A DNA stretch of 64,000 nucleotides from Vibrio pomeroyi (GCA_041879425.1 CP090854.1:2480001-2544000); one strand, 5' to 3'; shown: positions 1 to 9,846, counted from the first letter of the stretch. Translations and numbers: made by a program. The notes: generated from the letters alone by a model not told the origin.

Positions 1-688
1 CTGCGGTGCTGCGATTAGAAGCCTCAACCAAGAGTTCACTTCCCTCCTCGACCACAGGTTCAGTACGAATCACAACAATAGAACGAGCTTGTCTACGCCA
101 GGCTTCTTGAACAGGAATACAAGCAGACACACCACCGTCAACATAAGCACTGTCGCCGATGAAGATTTCATCATTGTACAAACGAGGAATCGCACAGGTG
201 GCGATCATCACCTTATACCAATCTTCTCCCAATAACGGGAAGTAGTGATCACGTAGATCTTTAGAGTCTGTCACTGCTGCATAGAAATGGCGGTCACCTA
301 GGGTTTGTCGCCCTAAATCAAGGTCCAGCTTATAAGGGTAAGCCATGATTTGTTCTAAGGCCCACTCTAATCCCAGATTCTTCCTGTGTCGTATATAGGA
401 GAAGATATTGAAGAATTCTGGTGAGGTGGTGAGGTCGAGCACGAAAGAGCGGCCAAGGCCTTTATCGCGGCAAAGGTACGCACACAGGTTAAGGGCACCT
501 GCGGAGGTACCAAAAAATTCATCGAAGGGGTCAAAATTAGAAAGAAGAAAGGCATCCAGCACACCTGAAGTAAAAATACTTCTCTGTCCGCCACCTTGAG
601 CGACCAGTGCTGTTTTTCCAGCAATAAACTTAGCGTAGTAATCCAAGTCTATTGCTGTATCAATATTGCTTACAAGCCCACTATTCAT
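1..688 (-). CDS. Patatin-like phospholipase, 3' end outside the window
   Basis: The first 229 codons are present; the C-terminus lies beyond base 1. The N-terminal half carries the patatin signature: a glycine-rich oxyanion loop GGGQR near residues 32-36, a nucleophile elbow GTSAG with Ser62, and a catalytic-dyad Asp in VDGG near residue 184. This family of serine acyl hydrolases cleaves acyl chains from phospholipids or other lipids with a Ser-Asp dyad. No signal peptide is visible, so a cytoplasmic or membrane-associated enzyme is most likely. The ATG at 688 is preceded by AGGGA. Resemblance to the YjjU/RssA-type bacterial patatins is an inference; the substrate is not readable from sequence. 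Confidence 0.85.
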   Translation of the reverse strand, partial: MNSGLVSNIDTAIDLDYYAKFIAGKTALVAQGGGQRSIFTSGVLDAFLLSNFDPFDEFFGTSAGALNLCAYLCRDKGLGRSFVLDLTTSPEFFNIFSYIRHRKNLGLEWALEQIMAYPYKLDLDLGRQTLGDRHFYAAVTDSKDLRDHYFPLLGEDWYKVMIATCAIPRLYNDEIFIGDSAYVDGGVSACIPVQEAWRRQARSIVVIRTEPVVEEGSELLVEASNRSTA

Positions 689-729
689 TAGTCCCTGAGT
701 ATCAAAACTCAGCCTCGCAATAGATGGTA

Positions 730-819
730 TTAACTACCAATCGCAATAAAGCCAAATGAAAGAATGATCATGTAAATAAACACGGTAATTTGTAGGGCAT
801 TTTTCAGATTATGGTCCAT
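730..819 (-). CDS. Small single-pass membrane protein (29 aa), hypothetical
   Basis: A 29-codon ORF starts at an ATG preceded by a good Shine-Dalgarno sequence (AGAGGTG, about 4 bases before the ATG). It begins with a short polar segment (MDHNLKNALQ) followed by about 18 hydrophobic residues rich in Ile, Phe and Val, ending in Gly-Ser. This is the architecture of a small inner-membrane peptide. It lies 41 bp upstream of the patatin-like gene on the same strand and could be cotranscribed with it. I do not recognise the family. The strong ribosome site and clean hydrophobic helix are the only support, so it remains a prediction. Confidence 0.5.
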   Translation of the reverse strand: MDHNLKNALQITVFIYMIILSFGFIAIGS

Positions 820-964
820 AGACACCTCTGGCTTATTATTAATTTGTCGAGTCTCTATTTAAGTACTATCAGGTGTGTGAAGTATCTTCAAGAATCGTCG
901 AAATTAGTCGCACAATATTGATGTAACCATCACAATTAGTAAGTGTATGGATAAGGATATACTC

Positions 965-1558
965 ATGAATAACAAAGCAAATATGATGGCGCTTATCGCG
1001 CTTTTCTCTGTATCGAGCGTGTATGCTTCGCCGGAGATCATCATTACCCCAATGGTGGGTTATACCGGCGGTGGTAGTGTCGAAGACCAGGATGGCAAAA
1101 CCTACGACATGAAAGCGTCTGAAAACTACACCTTTGCCATTGAAACACCACTTGATAAAGGTCGCATCGGCTTTTTCTATTCTAACCAGAGCTCTGAACT
1201 CGAAACACTCAACCTAAGCTCCTCAATCCAATACCTGCACTTGCAAAGTAGCATCTACTACCCGGCTTCGCCTGTATTATCTGGATACCTCGGATTAGGT
1301 CTTGGTGCTTCTTACGTGGATGTTGACTGGGCGAAAGATAAGTATGGCTTCTCAACCTCTATCTTTGGCGGTTTGGAATACAAATTCAGCGACAGTTTAG
1401 CGCTCAACACCCAAGTTCGTTGGTTGGGTACGGTTGTTGATAACGACACATCCGGTGTGTGTAATATCCCTAGCACAGGTCAAGACTGTATTATCCGCTT
1501 TGATACTGATTGGATGAATCAATTCCAAGCCAATGTCGGGCTGAGTTTTACGTTCTAA
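965..1558 (+). CDS. Outer membrane beta-barrel protein, hypothetical
   Basis: The product is 197 residues long. I chose the ATG at 965 rather than the upstream ATG at 947 because AAGGA lies about 8 bases before it and the protein then begins directly with a signal peptide, with probable cleavage after VYA near residue 21. The mature part alternates polar and hydrophobic residues in beta-strand fashion, with repeated aromatic girdle residues, and ends in LSFTF with a terminal Phe, typical of BamA-recognised barrels. A Cys pair (VCN and DCI) about nine residues apart could form a loop disulfide. It resembles the general OmpX/OmpW-sized barrel class, but a specific function cannot be assigned. 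Confidence 0.7.
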   Translation: MNNKANMMALIALFSVSSVYASPEIIITPMVGYTGGGSVEDQDGKTYDMKASENYTFAIETPLDKGRIGFFYSNQSSELETLNLSSSIQYLHLQSSIYYPASPVLSGYLGLGLGASYVDVDWAKDKYGFSTSIFGGLEYKFSDSLALNTQVRWLGTVVDNDTSGVCNIPSTGQDCIIRFDTDWMNQFQANVGLSFTF

Positions 1559-1580
1559 TTACTGTAGCTAATAAAACGAA

Positions 1581-1603
1581 AAAGCCAGCGAGATGCTGGC
1601 TTT
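1581..1603. terminator. Bidirectional terminator between convergent genes
   Basis: The hairpin AAAGCCAGC / GCTGGCTTT with a 5-base loop sits between the two convergent outer-membrane genes and has A/T flanks suitable for termination in both directions. Confidence 0.7.
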
Positions 1604-1631
1604 GTCATTATAAAAACGGTTTAAGCTCACT

Positions 1632-2036
1632 TTAGAACTTATAAGTCACACCCAGTGCACCACCGACTTGCAGCTCAACACCTTTGTACATGTCTAGCTC
1701 AGGGTGAACTTGTGCGTAAGCATTCCAGCCTTCGTAGAAATTCACTTTCACGCCTAATGGCAAACGCAAGCCAAAATCGTCATTCCATTCAGCCCAAGCA
1801 CCAGCACCTACGTACCAGCTTAACGGGGCTTCCGTTTCGAACTGACCACGTTTCCAAATGTAGTCGAATGCCGCGCCGTCATTACCAACGGTTGCACGGT
1901 ACTTCTGATCAAACTCAACAACGACACTCAGGTCTTGGTCAATGGCGAGACCAACTTCTAAATCTGGAGCTTCAGAAGCATGAGCAAACGAGGCTCCGCT
2001 GCAGCACATAAGGCCAATCAAGTAACGATGTTTCAT
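1632..2036 (-). CDS. Small outer membrane barrel-like protein, hypothetical
   Basis: This 134-residue protein has an N-terminal signal peptide ending FAHA (about 20 residues), then an amphipathic beta-rich mature region with many Trp and Tyr residues, and a final LGVTYKF with the C-terminal Phe expected of outer-membrane barrels. At about 114 mature residues it is short for a full 8-strand barrel, so a minimal barrel or an oligomer is possible. It is convergent with the outer-membrane gene at 965-1558 and shares its terminator. I do not recognise a named family. Confidence 0.65.
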   Translation of the reverse strand: MKHRYLIGLMCCSGASFAHASEAPDLEVGLAIDQDLSVVVEFDQKYRATVGNDGAAFDYIWKRGQFETEAPLSWYVGAGAWAEWNDDFGLRLPLGVKVNFYEGWNAYAQVHPELDMYKGVELQVGGALGVTYKF

Positions 2037-2220
2037 AATATTCTCAGAATGTGTTTAAAAACGGTAGATTACTTAAATCACAACGGGTGTTGTCATCATA
2101 AAGTTAAAGATAAGAGGTACCCAAAGCGGGAAATTGAGCATCAGAACATCGAGCTGTTCGATAACCGATTGAGTAGAAAAGAATAAGTGCAGGAAGGGCT
2201 TTCATAAAGCAGAAAACAAA

Positions 2221-2244
2221 AAAGGAGGCCTCTCGGCCTCCTTT
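2221..2244 (-). terminator. ptsG terminator
   Basis: A GC-rich hairpin (GGAGGCC / GGCCTCC) lies 20 bp past the ptsG stop and is followed on the minus strand by a run of T. Confidence 0.8.
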
Positions 2245-2264
2245 CAATTTATTGAACCAGTGAA

Positions 2265-3695
2265 TTAACCGTTGTTACGGATCCACTCATCCATGTCTGT
2301 CTTAAGGTTGTCAGACTTAGTACCGAAGATAGCTTGAACGCCACCAGCAACTACAACAACACCTGCAGCGCCTAGTTTCTTCAGTTTGTCTTGGTCAACA
2401 ACTGCTGTATCAGCAACTGCAACACGTAGACGAGTAATACAAGCGTCAAGACCAGTGATGTTCGCTTTGCCACCGAATGCAGCAACTAGCTCACCAGCAA
2501 GTTCAGAACCAGTCGCAACTGACTCTTCTTCAGTCTCGTCTTCACGGCCTGGAGTTTTAAGGTCTAGAGCTTTAATCACAGTGCGGAATACGATGTAGTA
2601 AATTGCAGCGTAAGCAATACCACATACAACCATTAGGCCCATCTTAGACGCGTTGCCAGATAGAACTAGGAAGTCGATTAGACCGTGTGAGAAAGATGTA
2701 CCGTGTACAAAACCTAGAGTGTTCGCAAGAACGTAAGCAGAACCAGCTAGTAGAGCGTGGATTGCGTACAGTACAGGAGCAACGAATAGGAATGAGAATT
2801 CGATTGGTTCAGTGATACCCGTTAGGAATGAAGTTAACGCAGCAGAAGCCATGATACCCATTACTTTAGCGCGGTTTTCAGGCTTAGCTGAGTGTGCAAT
2901 AGCGATTGCAGCAGCAGGTAGACCGAACATCTTGAACATGTAACCACCAGCTAGCTGACCGAAGCCATTGCCCGCTGCACGAGATGCGTCATCAGCAACT
3001 AGGTAACAAGTAAGAACACCGTTTTGAGTTTCGCCAGCAGCGTTTACACAAGTACCAGCTTCAAAGAAGAAAGGTACGTTCCAAACGTGGTGAAGACCAA
3101 ATGGAATCAGAGAACGCTCAACGATACCGTAGATACCAAACGCCACTTGTGGGTTTTGGTGAGCAGCCCAATCAGAGAACGCAGAGATTGCGCCGCCAAC
3201 TGGTGGCCATACTACAGATAGTAGGATTGCTAGACCAATCGCAGAGAAACCTGTGATGATTGGCACAGCACGCTTACCAGCGAAGAAGCCAAGGTACTCT
3301 GGTAGTTGAATACGGAAGAAACGGTTGAATGCCCAAGCAGCAACACCACCGACTAGGATACCACCTAGTACACCAGTATCGATTTTATCAACGCCCATTA
3401 CACCAGCCATTACGCCAAGTGTAGCAGTCATGATGCCGTAACCAACGATTGCAGCTAGACCAGCTACACCATCGTTGTTAGTAAAGCCAAGTGCAACACC
3501 TACTGCGAACAGTAGTGCCATTTGACCGAATACTGAACCACCAGCTTGTTCCATTAAGTTTGAAACGATTTCTGGAATGAAAGGAAGATCTGCTGCACCG
3601 ACACCTAGCAAAATACCCGCAACTGGTAAAACTGATACTGGAAGCATCAGAGACTTACCAACTTTCTGCAGGCTAGCAAAAAGGTTCTTAAACAT
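2265..3695 (-). CDS. ptsG: PTS glucose transporter, EIICB component
   Basis: PtsG imports and phosphorylates glucose in the inner membrane, receiving phosphate from EIIA-Glc (Crr). The 476-residue protein has the EIIC membrane domain in the first ~370 residues, with the conserved substrate-site segment around [14 protein letters not shown], a charged linker, and a C-terminal EIIB domain. The phospho-acceptor is Cys419 in the DACITRLRV motif. Length and domain order match the enterobacterial glucose permease rather than the N-acetylglucosamine EIICBA. The ATG follows AGGAGC. The gene is monocistronic, with its own terminator and a long upstream gap. The closely related maltose/glucose-type permease MalX is an unlikely alternative because the EIIB motif matches PtsG well. 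Confidence 0.93.
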   Translation of the reverse strand: MFKNLFASLQKVGKSLMLPVSVLPVAGILLGVGAADLPFIPEIVSNLMEQAGGSVFGQMALLFAVGVALGFTNNDGVAGLAAIVGYGIMTATLGVMAGVMGVDKIDTGVLGGILVGGVAAWAFNRFFRIQLPEYLGFFAGKRAVPIITGFSAIGLAILLSVVWPPVGGAISAFSDWAAHQNPQVAFGIYGIVERSLIPFGLHHVWNVPFFFEAGTCVNAAGETQNGVLTCYLVADDASRAAGNGFGQLAGGYMFKMFGLPAAAIAIAHSAKPENRAKVMGIMASAALTSFLTGITEPIEFSFLFVAPVLYAIHALLAGSAYVLANTLGFVHGTSFSHGLIDFLVLSGNASKMGLMVVCGIAYAAIYYIVFRTVIKALDLKTPGREDETEEESVATGSELAGELVAAFGGKANITGLDACITRLRVAVADTAVVDQDKLKKLGAAGVVVVAGGVQAIFGTKSDNLKTDMDEWIRNNG

Positions 3696-4097
3696 GTTTA
3701 TGCTCCTGATAAAGATAAAATAATTATATGGGTACTAACGGCACACCCCCGTAGCCTATATGTTAGCACCCTGCGAAAATGTAACCATGTATTGCATTAT
3801 ATTTTCTGCCGCTAAATATATATTGATGGGGAACTAACTTTCTAGTCACTTACGAAATTTAGTTTCAAAACACGTCTTGGATCACATGTCAAATCTAGAA
3901 ATGCAATGCTTTACAAGAGTTTAATTGATTGAAATATATGATTATTTTTCAAGAGCCCTATTATTTTACTGGGTAAATAAAATAGGAGCGAATGTTATTT
4001 TTAGTAACAAAATTACAAATGTTATAATTAGCGCTCTCAAGTTCAACATAATTCGTAAACATTAAAAAAAAACGCACTTTTGGTGATCAAAAACACA
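3696..4097. other. Intergenic region, ptsG leader and promoter
   Basis: No ORF is supported here. Read on the minus strand there is a perfect -10 hexamer TATAAT at 3801-3796, about 100 bases before the ptsG start, but no good -35 at 17 or 18 bp. That pattern would fit an activator-dependent promoter. A half CRP-like site (TGTGATCC) lies further upstream near 3881-3888, but its second half is poor. The rest is AT-rich. Confidence 0.35.
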
Positions 4098-4121
4098 AAA
4101 AGGGAGCTTTCGCTCCCTTTT
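4098..4121 (-). terminator. tatD operon terminator
   Basis: The hairpin AAAAGGGAGC / GCTCCCTTTT lies 19 bp past the tatD stop and is followed by T residues on the minus strand. It ends the long fab-to-tatD cluster. Confidence 0.8.
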
Positions 4122-4139
4122 ATTTGTTTACTTAGTTTT

Positions 4140-4907
4140 TTATCGCAAAAAAAGTTTTTGATAGTTTTTGGTCGTTTGTTCAGCAACCTCTTTCATCGAC
4201 ATACCTTTCAACTGTGCAATATAGGCCGCCACTTCCACGACATATGCAGGTTGATTCTGCTTTCCACGATATGGGATTGGTGCCAAGTATGGAGAATCGG
4301 TCTCGATCAGTAACCTATCTAACGGTAGATTCTTAACAACTTCTTTAAGCTCTGTAGCCTGCTTAAAGGTCACAATACCTGAAATTGAGATGTAGAAACC
4401 TAATTCCATTGCCGCTTCAGCGAACGCTTGATCTTCAGTAAAGCAGTGAATCACACCACCACACTTCTCAGCACCACCATCACGTAGAATCGCGAGAGTA
4501 TCTTCACGCGCGTTACGTGTATGGATGATCAAAGGCTTGTTCAACTCTACGGCCAACGCGACATGTTGCTTGAATCGCAGTTGTTGCAATTCCGCCGTCT
4601 CTGGTTGGTAATGGTAATCTAAGCCTGTCTCACCAATCGCAACGACTTTTGGGTTACTCGCGTATTCACGCATTCTCTCTAAGCAAAAATCACTCTCTAC
4701 ATCGAGAGGATGAACTCCACAAGATGCTTTAACGTTATCAAACGGCGAGATCATCTCGAGCATATTTTCAAACGAATCCAGTGTCACACCTACAGACAGC
4801 AGCTGGTCTACGTTTGCTGCCTTCGCCTTGTTCACAACGTCTTCTACGCTGGTGTGTAAATCTTGGTAATCCAATTTGTCTAAATGACAGTGGGAATCTA
4901 CGAACAT
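4140..4907 (-). CDS. ycfH: TatD-family metal-dependent DNase/hydrolase (YcfH)
   Basis: This 255-residue TIM-barrel hydrolase carries the TatD metal ligands: HCH in DSHCHLD at the N-terminus, Glu in GETGLDYH, His in HTRNA and HCFTE, and Asp in ETDSPYLAP near the end. The start was moved to the ATG at 4907 because the family begins with MFVDSHCH and GAGG precedes it; the longer frame adds nine non-conserved residues. Its first codons overlap the end of holB by 10 bases, indicating translational coupling. It is the last gene of the cluster, in the same place as E. coli ycfH. Family members act as 3'-5' exonucleases or deacylases; the exact substrate is not settled by sequence. Confidence 0.9.
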   Translation of the reverse strand: MFVDSHCHLDKLDYQDLHTSVEDVVNKAKAANVDQLLSVGVTLDSFENMLEMISPFDNVKASCGVHPLDVESDFCLERMREYASNPKVVAIGETGLDYHYQPETAELQQLRFKQHVALAVELNKPLIIHTRNAREDTLAILRDGGAEKCGGVIHCFTEDQAFAEAAMELGFYISISGIVTFKQATELKEVVKNLPLDRLLIETDSPYLAPIPYRGKQNQPAYVVEVAAYIAQLKGMSMKEVAEQTTKNYQKLFLR

Positions 4908-5863
4908 GTTTCCTCGCAAGTGGCTATCAGCCAATTCATTATGAGTAGCTCCGTATTGAGCCCAGGGTGTTGCTTTAACTGCTCAATCAATACCAGCAGC
5001 TTATTCGATGCTGCATAGGCACTTTGATAAGACATCACCTCAACCAGTGCTTTCGCGCTAGGAGTGATAGCCTGGTTCGCCAAGCCAAAATGCAGCTTCT
5101 GTACGTCAGACAATAAGTGCCATAGCCAACCCAATTGAATCAAAGGGTCTTTGCTTAACTCTGTCGAGAATTTTAGCATGTCAGGTTGAGTGCCCTTGAT
5201 GACATTAACAAAGCCATCAAGCGCTTTGGTCGAAGCCTCTACCCCACCCTGCTCAAACATCGCTTTTGCTTTTAAAGGCGCGTTGTCATTGAGCGCTAAA
5301 ATATATTTTGGCACAGCCTTACCAGCTTCACCATCTAACCAAGCCGACCCGGCCTCCAACTGTGGGCTTACCACATTAAATTGTTGGCAACGGCTAATGA
5401 TAGTCGGCATCAAACGGTTGCTGTTACGAGTAGAAAGAATGAAGATACACTTGCTTGATGGCTCTTCCAGCGTTTTCAGTAACGCGTTAGAGGCCGACTC
5501 ATTCATTGCCTCTGCCGGGTTAAGCAAGATAACGCGTAAGCCACCCAATTGAGATGACTCTTGCGCCCAGCGGTTACTGGCACGCACCTGATCAACAGTG
5601 ATCGACTTACCTTCTTTCTCAGGCGAGATAACATGAAAATCAGGATGACTGCCTGATTTCATCAATTCACAGCTATGGCAAAACCCGCACGACTCACTTT
5701 CGTAGTTGGTGCACATTAACGCTGCGGTAAGTTGGTCAATCAACGCATCAACGCCAAGCCCTTCCGGCGCATTAACAATCACCGAATTAGGAAAACGCTC
5801 AGCATCGAGACTTTTTTTCCACTCATTCCATACGGGAGTGAGCCAAGAATACACTTCAGCCAT
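4898..5863 (-). CDS. holB: DNA polymerase III subunit delta'
   Basis: HolB is the delta' stator of the clamp-loader complex that places the beta clamp on primed DNA. The 321-residue protein has the AAA+ fold with a degenerate P-loop (APEGLGVDA instead of a GKT-type sequence), as expected for delta', a zinc module with Cys51, Cys59, Cys62 and Cys65, and the SRC motif (IISRCQQF) used as arginine finger toward the neighbouring subunit. It follows tmk with a 6-base gap and overlaps tatD, the usual gammaproteobacterial arrangement. Confidence 0.95.
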   Translation of the reverse strand: MAEVYSWLTPVWNEWKKSLDAERFPNSVIVNAPEGLGVDALIDQLTAALMCTNYESESCGFCHSCELMKSGSHPDFHVISPEKEGKSITVDQVRASNRWAQESSQLGGLRVILLNPAEAMNESASNALLKTLEEPSSKCIFILSTRNSNRLMPTIISRCQQFNVVSPQLEAGSAWLDGEAGKAVPKYILALNDNAPLKAKAMFEQGGVEASTKALDGFVNVIKGTQPDMLKFSTELSKDPLIQLGWLWHLLSDVQKLHFGLANQAITPSAKALVEVMSYQSAYAASNKLLVLIEQLKQHPGLNTELLIMNWLIATCEETCS

Positions 5864-5869
5864 GACTAC

Positions 5870-6502
5870 CTACTGTTTGTCGAGCCAAGCACCAAGCGCT
5901 TGCTTAATATCGGCAGCCACTTGATCTATCTCTTGTTGCGCGTTAATCACAAGAACCGAATCATCTTGTGCGGCAATCTCAAGGTAACGCTCGCGTGTAC
6001 GATCGAAGAATGAGATATCCATCTTTTCGATTCTATCTAGCTCACCACGACCACGTGCGCGCTCAAGCCCTACTCTAGGGTCTAAGTCCAAGTATAGGGT
6101 TAGATCAGGCTTAAAATCGCCTAGCGTGGTTGCTTTCAATGATTCCATCGTCGTGCGCGCAATTTGACGACCACCACCTTGATAAGCCTGAGAAGACATA
6201 TCATGGCGATCACCCAATACCCACTTACCACTGTCTAGTGCAGGCTTAATCACGTTTTCTACTAATTGAACGCGTGCGGCGTACATCAGCAGTAACTCAG
6301 TCATGTCTTGAAGCTTTTCGCCTTCGTGTTCTTCTTTTACTAGTGAACGCATCTTTTCTGCCAACACGGTACCGCCCGGTTCACGAGTATTGACGAGTTC
6401 TTCTACACCAGATGCTTTCAATGTTTCTACGATGGCATTGATTGCAGTGCTTTTGCCCGCGCCTTCAAGGCCTTCAACCACGATAAATTTCGACTGATTC
6501 AT
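5870..6502 (-). CDS. tmk: Thymidylate kinase
   Basis: Tmk phosphorylates dTMP to dTDP in the cytoplasm. The 210-residue protein shows a P-loop ([10 protein letters not shown] near residues 9-18), the DR motif in [16 protein letters not shown], and an [10 protein letters not shown] lid segment of the type II (E. coli-like) enzyme. Length matches the family. It sits 10 bp after mltG and 6 bp before holB in the same transcription unit. Confidence 0.96.
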   Translation of the reverse strand: MNQSKFIVVEGLEGAGKSTAINAIVETLKASGVEELVNTREPGGTVLAEKMRSLVKEEHEGEKLQDMTELLLMYAARVQLVENVIKPALDSGKWVLGDRHDMSSQAYQGGGRQIARTTMESLKATTLGDFKPDLTLYLDLDPRVGLERARGRGELDRIEKMDISFFDRTRERYLEIAAQDDSVLVINAQQEIDQVAADIKQALGAWLDKQ

Positions 6503-6512
6503 AATTCTTTCT

Positions 6513-7529
6513 TTATTTATTTTTTCTTAATTGCTTTAAGTAAGCTCGTACTGCACGGTTGTGCTCAGCCAAACTCTTTGAAAATACGTGACCGCCTGTT
6601 CCACTTGCAACGAAATACAGGTAGTTGCTGTTCTCTGGGTTCAGAGCTGCATTAATCGACGCTCGACCCGCCATAGCAATCGGCGTAGGTGGCAAACCGC
6701 TCATTGTGTATGTGTTGTACGGCGTTGGCGTGCGTAGATCTTTCTTACGGATATTACCTTTGTAACTGTCGCCCATGCCATAGATAACCGTTGGGTCAGT
6801 TTGCAAACGCATACGCTTGTTCAAACGGTTAACGAATACAGAAGACACACGCTCGCGCTCTGAAGCAACGGCGGTTTCTTTCTCAATGATAGACGCAAGA
6901 ATCAGAGCTTCATAAGGTGACTTAAGAGGCAGTTTATCCGCTCTGTTTTCCCATTCGTCATTCACTACGTTCATTAGGTCACGATGGGCACGTTTCAATA
7001 AATCTAAATCGGTTGTGCCGTAGGTGTAGTGATAGGTTTCCGCTAAGAAAAGACCTTCTAGCTTTTCATTTTCAATACCCAACTTTTCAGCGATCTCTTT
7101 TTCAGAAACACCATCCAATGTCTGTTGAATGAATTCGTTGTCTTTTAGCTGCACAAGCCATTCATCAAAGCGACTGCCTTCAACGAAGGTAATCGTGAAT
7201 TGGTGTTCTTTGCCCTCAACAAGCACTTGTAGCGCCTGCTCTAGGGTCAAACCCGGCTCTAGCAGAAACGTACCCGCTTTTACGTCAACCAGCTCAGGAT
7301 GCAACTTACGGATTAATTTCTCGTAAGGAGAAGCCTCAAATAGCCCCTCATTTATCAACTGTGCCAGAACACGATTAAAGCTGCTGCCTGAAGCAACGGT
7401 TACGACCTGTGGTTTTTCTAATTGGATGACTTGTTTCAGGTTATCTTGCGCTTGGTTGTAAACATAGAACCCAGCAGCGCCCGCTGCGATTAGGCACAAG
7501 ATAAGAAAAATAAATAACTTTTTGATCAC
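6513..7529 (-). CDS. mltG: Endolytic peptidoglycan transglycosylase MltG
   Basis: MltG cleaves nascent glycan strands at the inner membrane and sets their length. The 338-residue protein has one N-terminal transmembrane helix (about residues 5-24), a LysM-like region, and the YceG catalytic domain with the conserved Glu in ASIIEKETA followed by SVFVNRL. The start is a GTG that overlaps the pabC stop by four bases (GTGA), so translation is likely coupled. Gene order pabC-mltG-tmk-holB is the same as in E. coli. Confidence 0.93.
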   Translation of the reverse strand: MIKKLFIFLILCLIAAGAAGFYVYNQAQDNLKQVIQLEKPQVVTVASGSSFNRVLAQLINEGLFEASPYEKLIRKLHPELVDVKAGTFLLEPGLTLEQALQVLVEGKEHQFTITFVEGSRFDEWLVQLKDNEFIQQTLDGVSEKEIAEKLGIENEKLEGLFLAETYHYTYGTTDLDLLKRAHRDLMNVVNDEWENRADKLPLKSPYEALILASIIEKETAVASERERVSSVFVNRLNKRMRLQTDPTVIYGMGDSYKGNIRKKDLRTPTPYNTYTMSGLPPTPIAMAGRASINAALNPENSNYLYFVASGTGGHVFSKSLAEHNRAVRAYLKQLRKNK

Positions 7530-8404
7530 GAGTTTAGTTGTCCTTGAAGGCTACGAGTAACGGTTCCAATGTTAAATTGGGTTTCACTAATACGGGTAAC
7601 TGGGGCAACCCCTAAAATGGAGTTGGTCATGAAAACCTCATCAGCTTGCATGAGTTGAGATAAGCAGTAGTCACTAATAGTAACGGAAAGTTCAGCTTGA
7701 TTCAGCGCGGTTAACACTTGCTTACGCATAACCCCTGCGACGCCACTCTGCGTCAGTTGAGGTGTGCAAATGGTATCCCCTTTTCGCCAAAACAGATTAG
7801 CCATGGTGGTTTCAATGACATTGCCTGAAATATCAAGCACCACACCATCGACTTCATTGACCTGATCCATTTCATCTTTCATCAAGATTTGCTCTAGGCG
7901 ATTATTGTGCTTATGCCCGGCAAGCAATGGGCTCAAGCCTAAAGCTTGTTGGCAGACACCGAGCTCAACACCAGAGTCTTGCCACGCTGAATAATGACTC
8001 GGAAAAGCAAACGTACTGATAGTGACCGTAGGTTTAGCGATATTCTTGGTGCTATAACCTCTGCCACCAGCACCGCGGCTAACGTGCAGCTTTATCCCAG
8101 CTTTTTCATCATGAGGCTTATTTGTCTCATTACGGTTCTCTGAACCATCAAGGCTCTTTGTCCCATGAAGCGCATTGTTTTGGATATGTTGATGTGCGCT
8201 ATCGAGCCAAACATTAACCACATCCCAATCAAGAGTAGAAATGCGTAACGCTTTCAGGCATTCATCGACACGACGCTGATGATCGTGAAAATGTTGAATC
8301 TCGCCACCTTTTACAAGCATGGTGGTAAAACAGCCGTCTCCGTACTGAAACGAGCGGTCCAAGATATCGACAGTTTGCTGGCTTTCTCCATCAACCCAAA
8401 ACAT
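7526..8404 (-). CDS. pabC: Aminodeoxychorismate lyase
   Basis: PabC converts 4-amino-4-deoxychorismate to p-aminobenzoate and pyruvate in folate synthesis. It is a fold-type IV PLP enzyme; the PLP lysine is Lys165 in GHKHNNRLEQ. I chose the ATG at 8404 because the family begins MFxxxG and GGGG stands about 8 bases upstream; the longer frame adds MGKN and erases that ribosome site. The product is 292 residues, longer than the ~269 of E. coli, because of a polar insertion at about residues 76-101 that looks disordered. A terminator-like hairpin lies just upstream of its start. Confidence 0.9.
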   Translation of the reverse strand: MFWVDGESQQTVDILDRSFQYGDGCFTTMLVKGGEIQHFHDHQRRVDECLKALRISTLDWDVVNVWLDSAHQHIQNNALHGTKSLDGSENRNETNKPHDEKAGIKLHVSRGAGGRGYSTKNIAKPTVTISTFAFPSHYSAWQDSGVELGVCQQALGLSPLLAGHKHNNRLEQILMKDEMDQVNEVDGVVLDISGNVIETTMANLFWRKGDTICTPQLTQSGVAGVMRKQVLTALNQAELSVTISDYCLSQLMQADEVFMTNSILGVAPVTRISETQFNIGTVTRSLQGQLNS

Positions 8405-8422
8405 GTTTTTCCCCATAAAAAG

Positions 8423-8454
8423 AAACGGCTCAATGCTAAAGCATCAAGCCGTTT
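8423..8454 (-). terminator. Hairpin between fabF and pabC
   Basis: A stem of about 13 bp with a mismatch (AAACGGCT...AGCCGTTT arms) lies between the fabF stop and the pabC start and is followed by TTTTT on the minus strand. It probably ends or attenuates transcription from fabF, so pabC and genes downstream would depend on read-through or another promoter. Confidence 0.65.
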
Positions 8455-8508
8455 AAAAACAAGTCTAATTGTGACTATCTACGAGTGTTTGCGTCTTTAA
8501 TAAGATGA

Positions 8509-9753
8509 TTAAATCTTTTTGAAGATCAAACAGCCGTTTGTACCACCGAAACCGAATGAGTTACATGCAGCATATTCCATGTTGCTAACTTCACGCGCAG
8601 TGTGAGGTACTAAGTCAATATCTAAGCCTTCTTCAGGATCATCTAGGTTGATTGTTGGTGGAACAATTTGGTCAACCAGAGACATAGCCGTGATGATAGC
8701 TTCAGCAGAACCAGCAGCACCTAGAAGGTGACCAGTCATCGATTTCGTAGAAGAAACCAATACTTGCTTGCTGCCTGCTTCGCCAAGAGCACGCTTAATG
8801 CCCTTAACTTCCGCTACGTCACCCGCAGGAGTCGATGTACCGTGTGCGTTAACATAACCGATTTGCTCACCAGTAATGCCAGCATCACGCATAGCCGCTT
8901 CCATCGCTAGTGCACCACCAGAGCCATCTTCACTTGGAGATGTCATGTGGTAAGCGTCACCCGACATACCGAAGCCAACTAGCTCACAGTAAATCTTAGC
9001 GCCACGAGCTTTCGCATGTTCGTACTCTTCAAGAACCATCATGCCTGCACCGTCACCAAGAACGAAGCCGTCACGGCCTTTGTCCCATGGACGAGAAGCT
9101 TTTTGAGGCTCATCGTTACGAGTAGACAGTGCTTTAGCCGCACCAAAACCGCCCATACCTAGTGGCGTTGATGCTTTTTCAGCACCGCCCGCTAGCATTG
9201 CGTCTGCATCGCCGTATGCAATCATACGAGCCGCGTGACCAATGTTATGTAGGCCAGTCGTACATGCAGTAGAGATCGCGATGTTTGGACCGCGTAGGCC
9301 GCGCATGATAGACATGTGACCAGCAATCATATTCACGATCGTCGACGGTACGAAGAACGGGCTGATCTTACGAGGGCCTTTTTCAGTTAGAGCTTGGTGA
9401 CCTGTTTCGATCAAACCAAGACCACCAATACCAGAACCGATTGCAACACCCACACGTGGAGCGTTTTCTTCAGTAATAGTTAGGGCTGAATCATCTAAAG
9501 CTTGAATACCTGCTGCGACGCCGTACTGGATGAACAAGTCCATCTTACGAGCATCTTTTTTAGACATATACTCTTCGCAGTTAAAGTCTTTAACTAGACC
9601 TGCAAAACGAGTTGAGAAATTGGTTGCATCAAAATGCTCGATATTAACGATACCACTTTGACCAGCTAGCAGGGCTTTCCAAGAAGATTCTACAGTGTTG
9701 CCTACCGGTGACAACATACCCATGCCAGTGACAACTACACGACGCTTGGACAC
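8509..9753 (-). CDS. fabF: Beta-ketoacyl-ACP synthase II
   Basis: FabF condenses malonyl-ACP with acyl-ACP during chain elongation and is important for C16:1 to C18:1 conversion. The 414-residue protein has the thiolase-fold catalytic triad: Cys164 in STACTTG, His in [11 protein letters not shown], and His in [12 protein letters not shown]. The start is GTG with GGAGTG upstream. It lies 93 bp after acpP, separated by a strong hairpin, and is followed by another hairpin before pabC, so it can be expressed as its own unit within the cluster. Confidence 0.96.
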   Translation of the reverse strand: MSKRRVVVTGMGMLSPVGNTVESSWKALLAGQSGIVNIEHFDATNFSTRFAGLVKDFNCEEYMSKKDARKMDLFIQYGVAAGIQALDDSALTITEENAPRVGVAIGSGIGGLGLIETGHQALTEKGPRKISPFFVPSTIVNMIAGHMSIMRGLRGPNIAISTACTTGLHNIGHAARMIAYGDADAMLAGGAEKASTPLGMGGFGAAKALSTRNDEPQKASRPWDKGRDGFVLGDGAGMMVLEEYEHAKARGAKIYCELVGFGMSGDAYHMTSPSEDGSGGALAMEAAMRDAGITGEQIGYVNAHGTSTPAGDVAEVKGIKRALGEAGSKQVLVSSTKSMTGHLLGAAGSAEAIITAMSLVDQIVPPTINLDDPEEGLDIDLVPHTAREVSNMEYAACNSFGFGGTNGCLIFKKI

Positions 9754-9813
9754 GATTTTACACTCCGGAGATTGAGGTGATTTAAGATGAGGATAGATGA
9801 GTTAGATAAAACA

Positions 9814-9836
9814 CAGGCGGTCGAGGTGACCGCCTG
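9814..9836 (-). terminator. Terminator-like hairpin after acpP
   Basis: A 9-bp GC-rich perfect stem (CAGGCGGTC / GACCGCCTG) lies just past the acpP stop. The T-tract is imperfect on the minus strand, so partial termination that lowers fabF relative to the abundant acpP transcript is likely. Confidence 0.65.
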
Positions 9837-9846
9837 GGAGAGATTA

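Noticed and set aside
3881..3902. CRP site upstream of ptsG
   Set aside because: Only one half (TGTGATCC on the minus strand) is good; the other half does not match TCACA.
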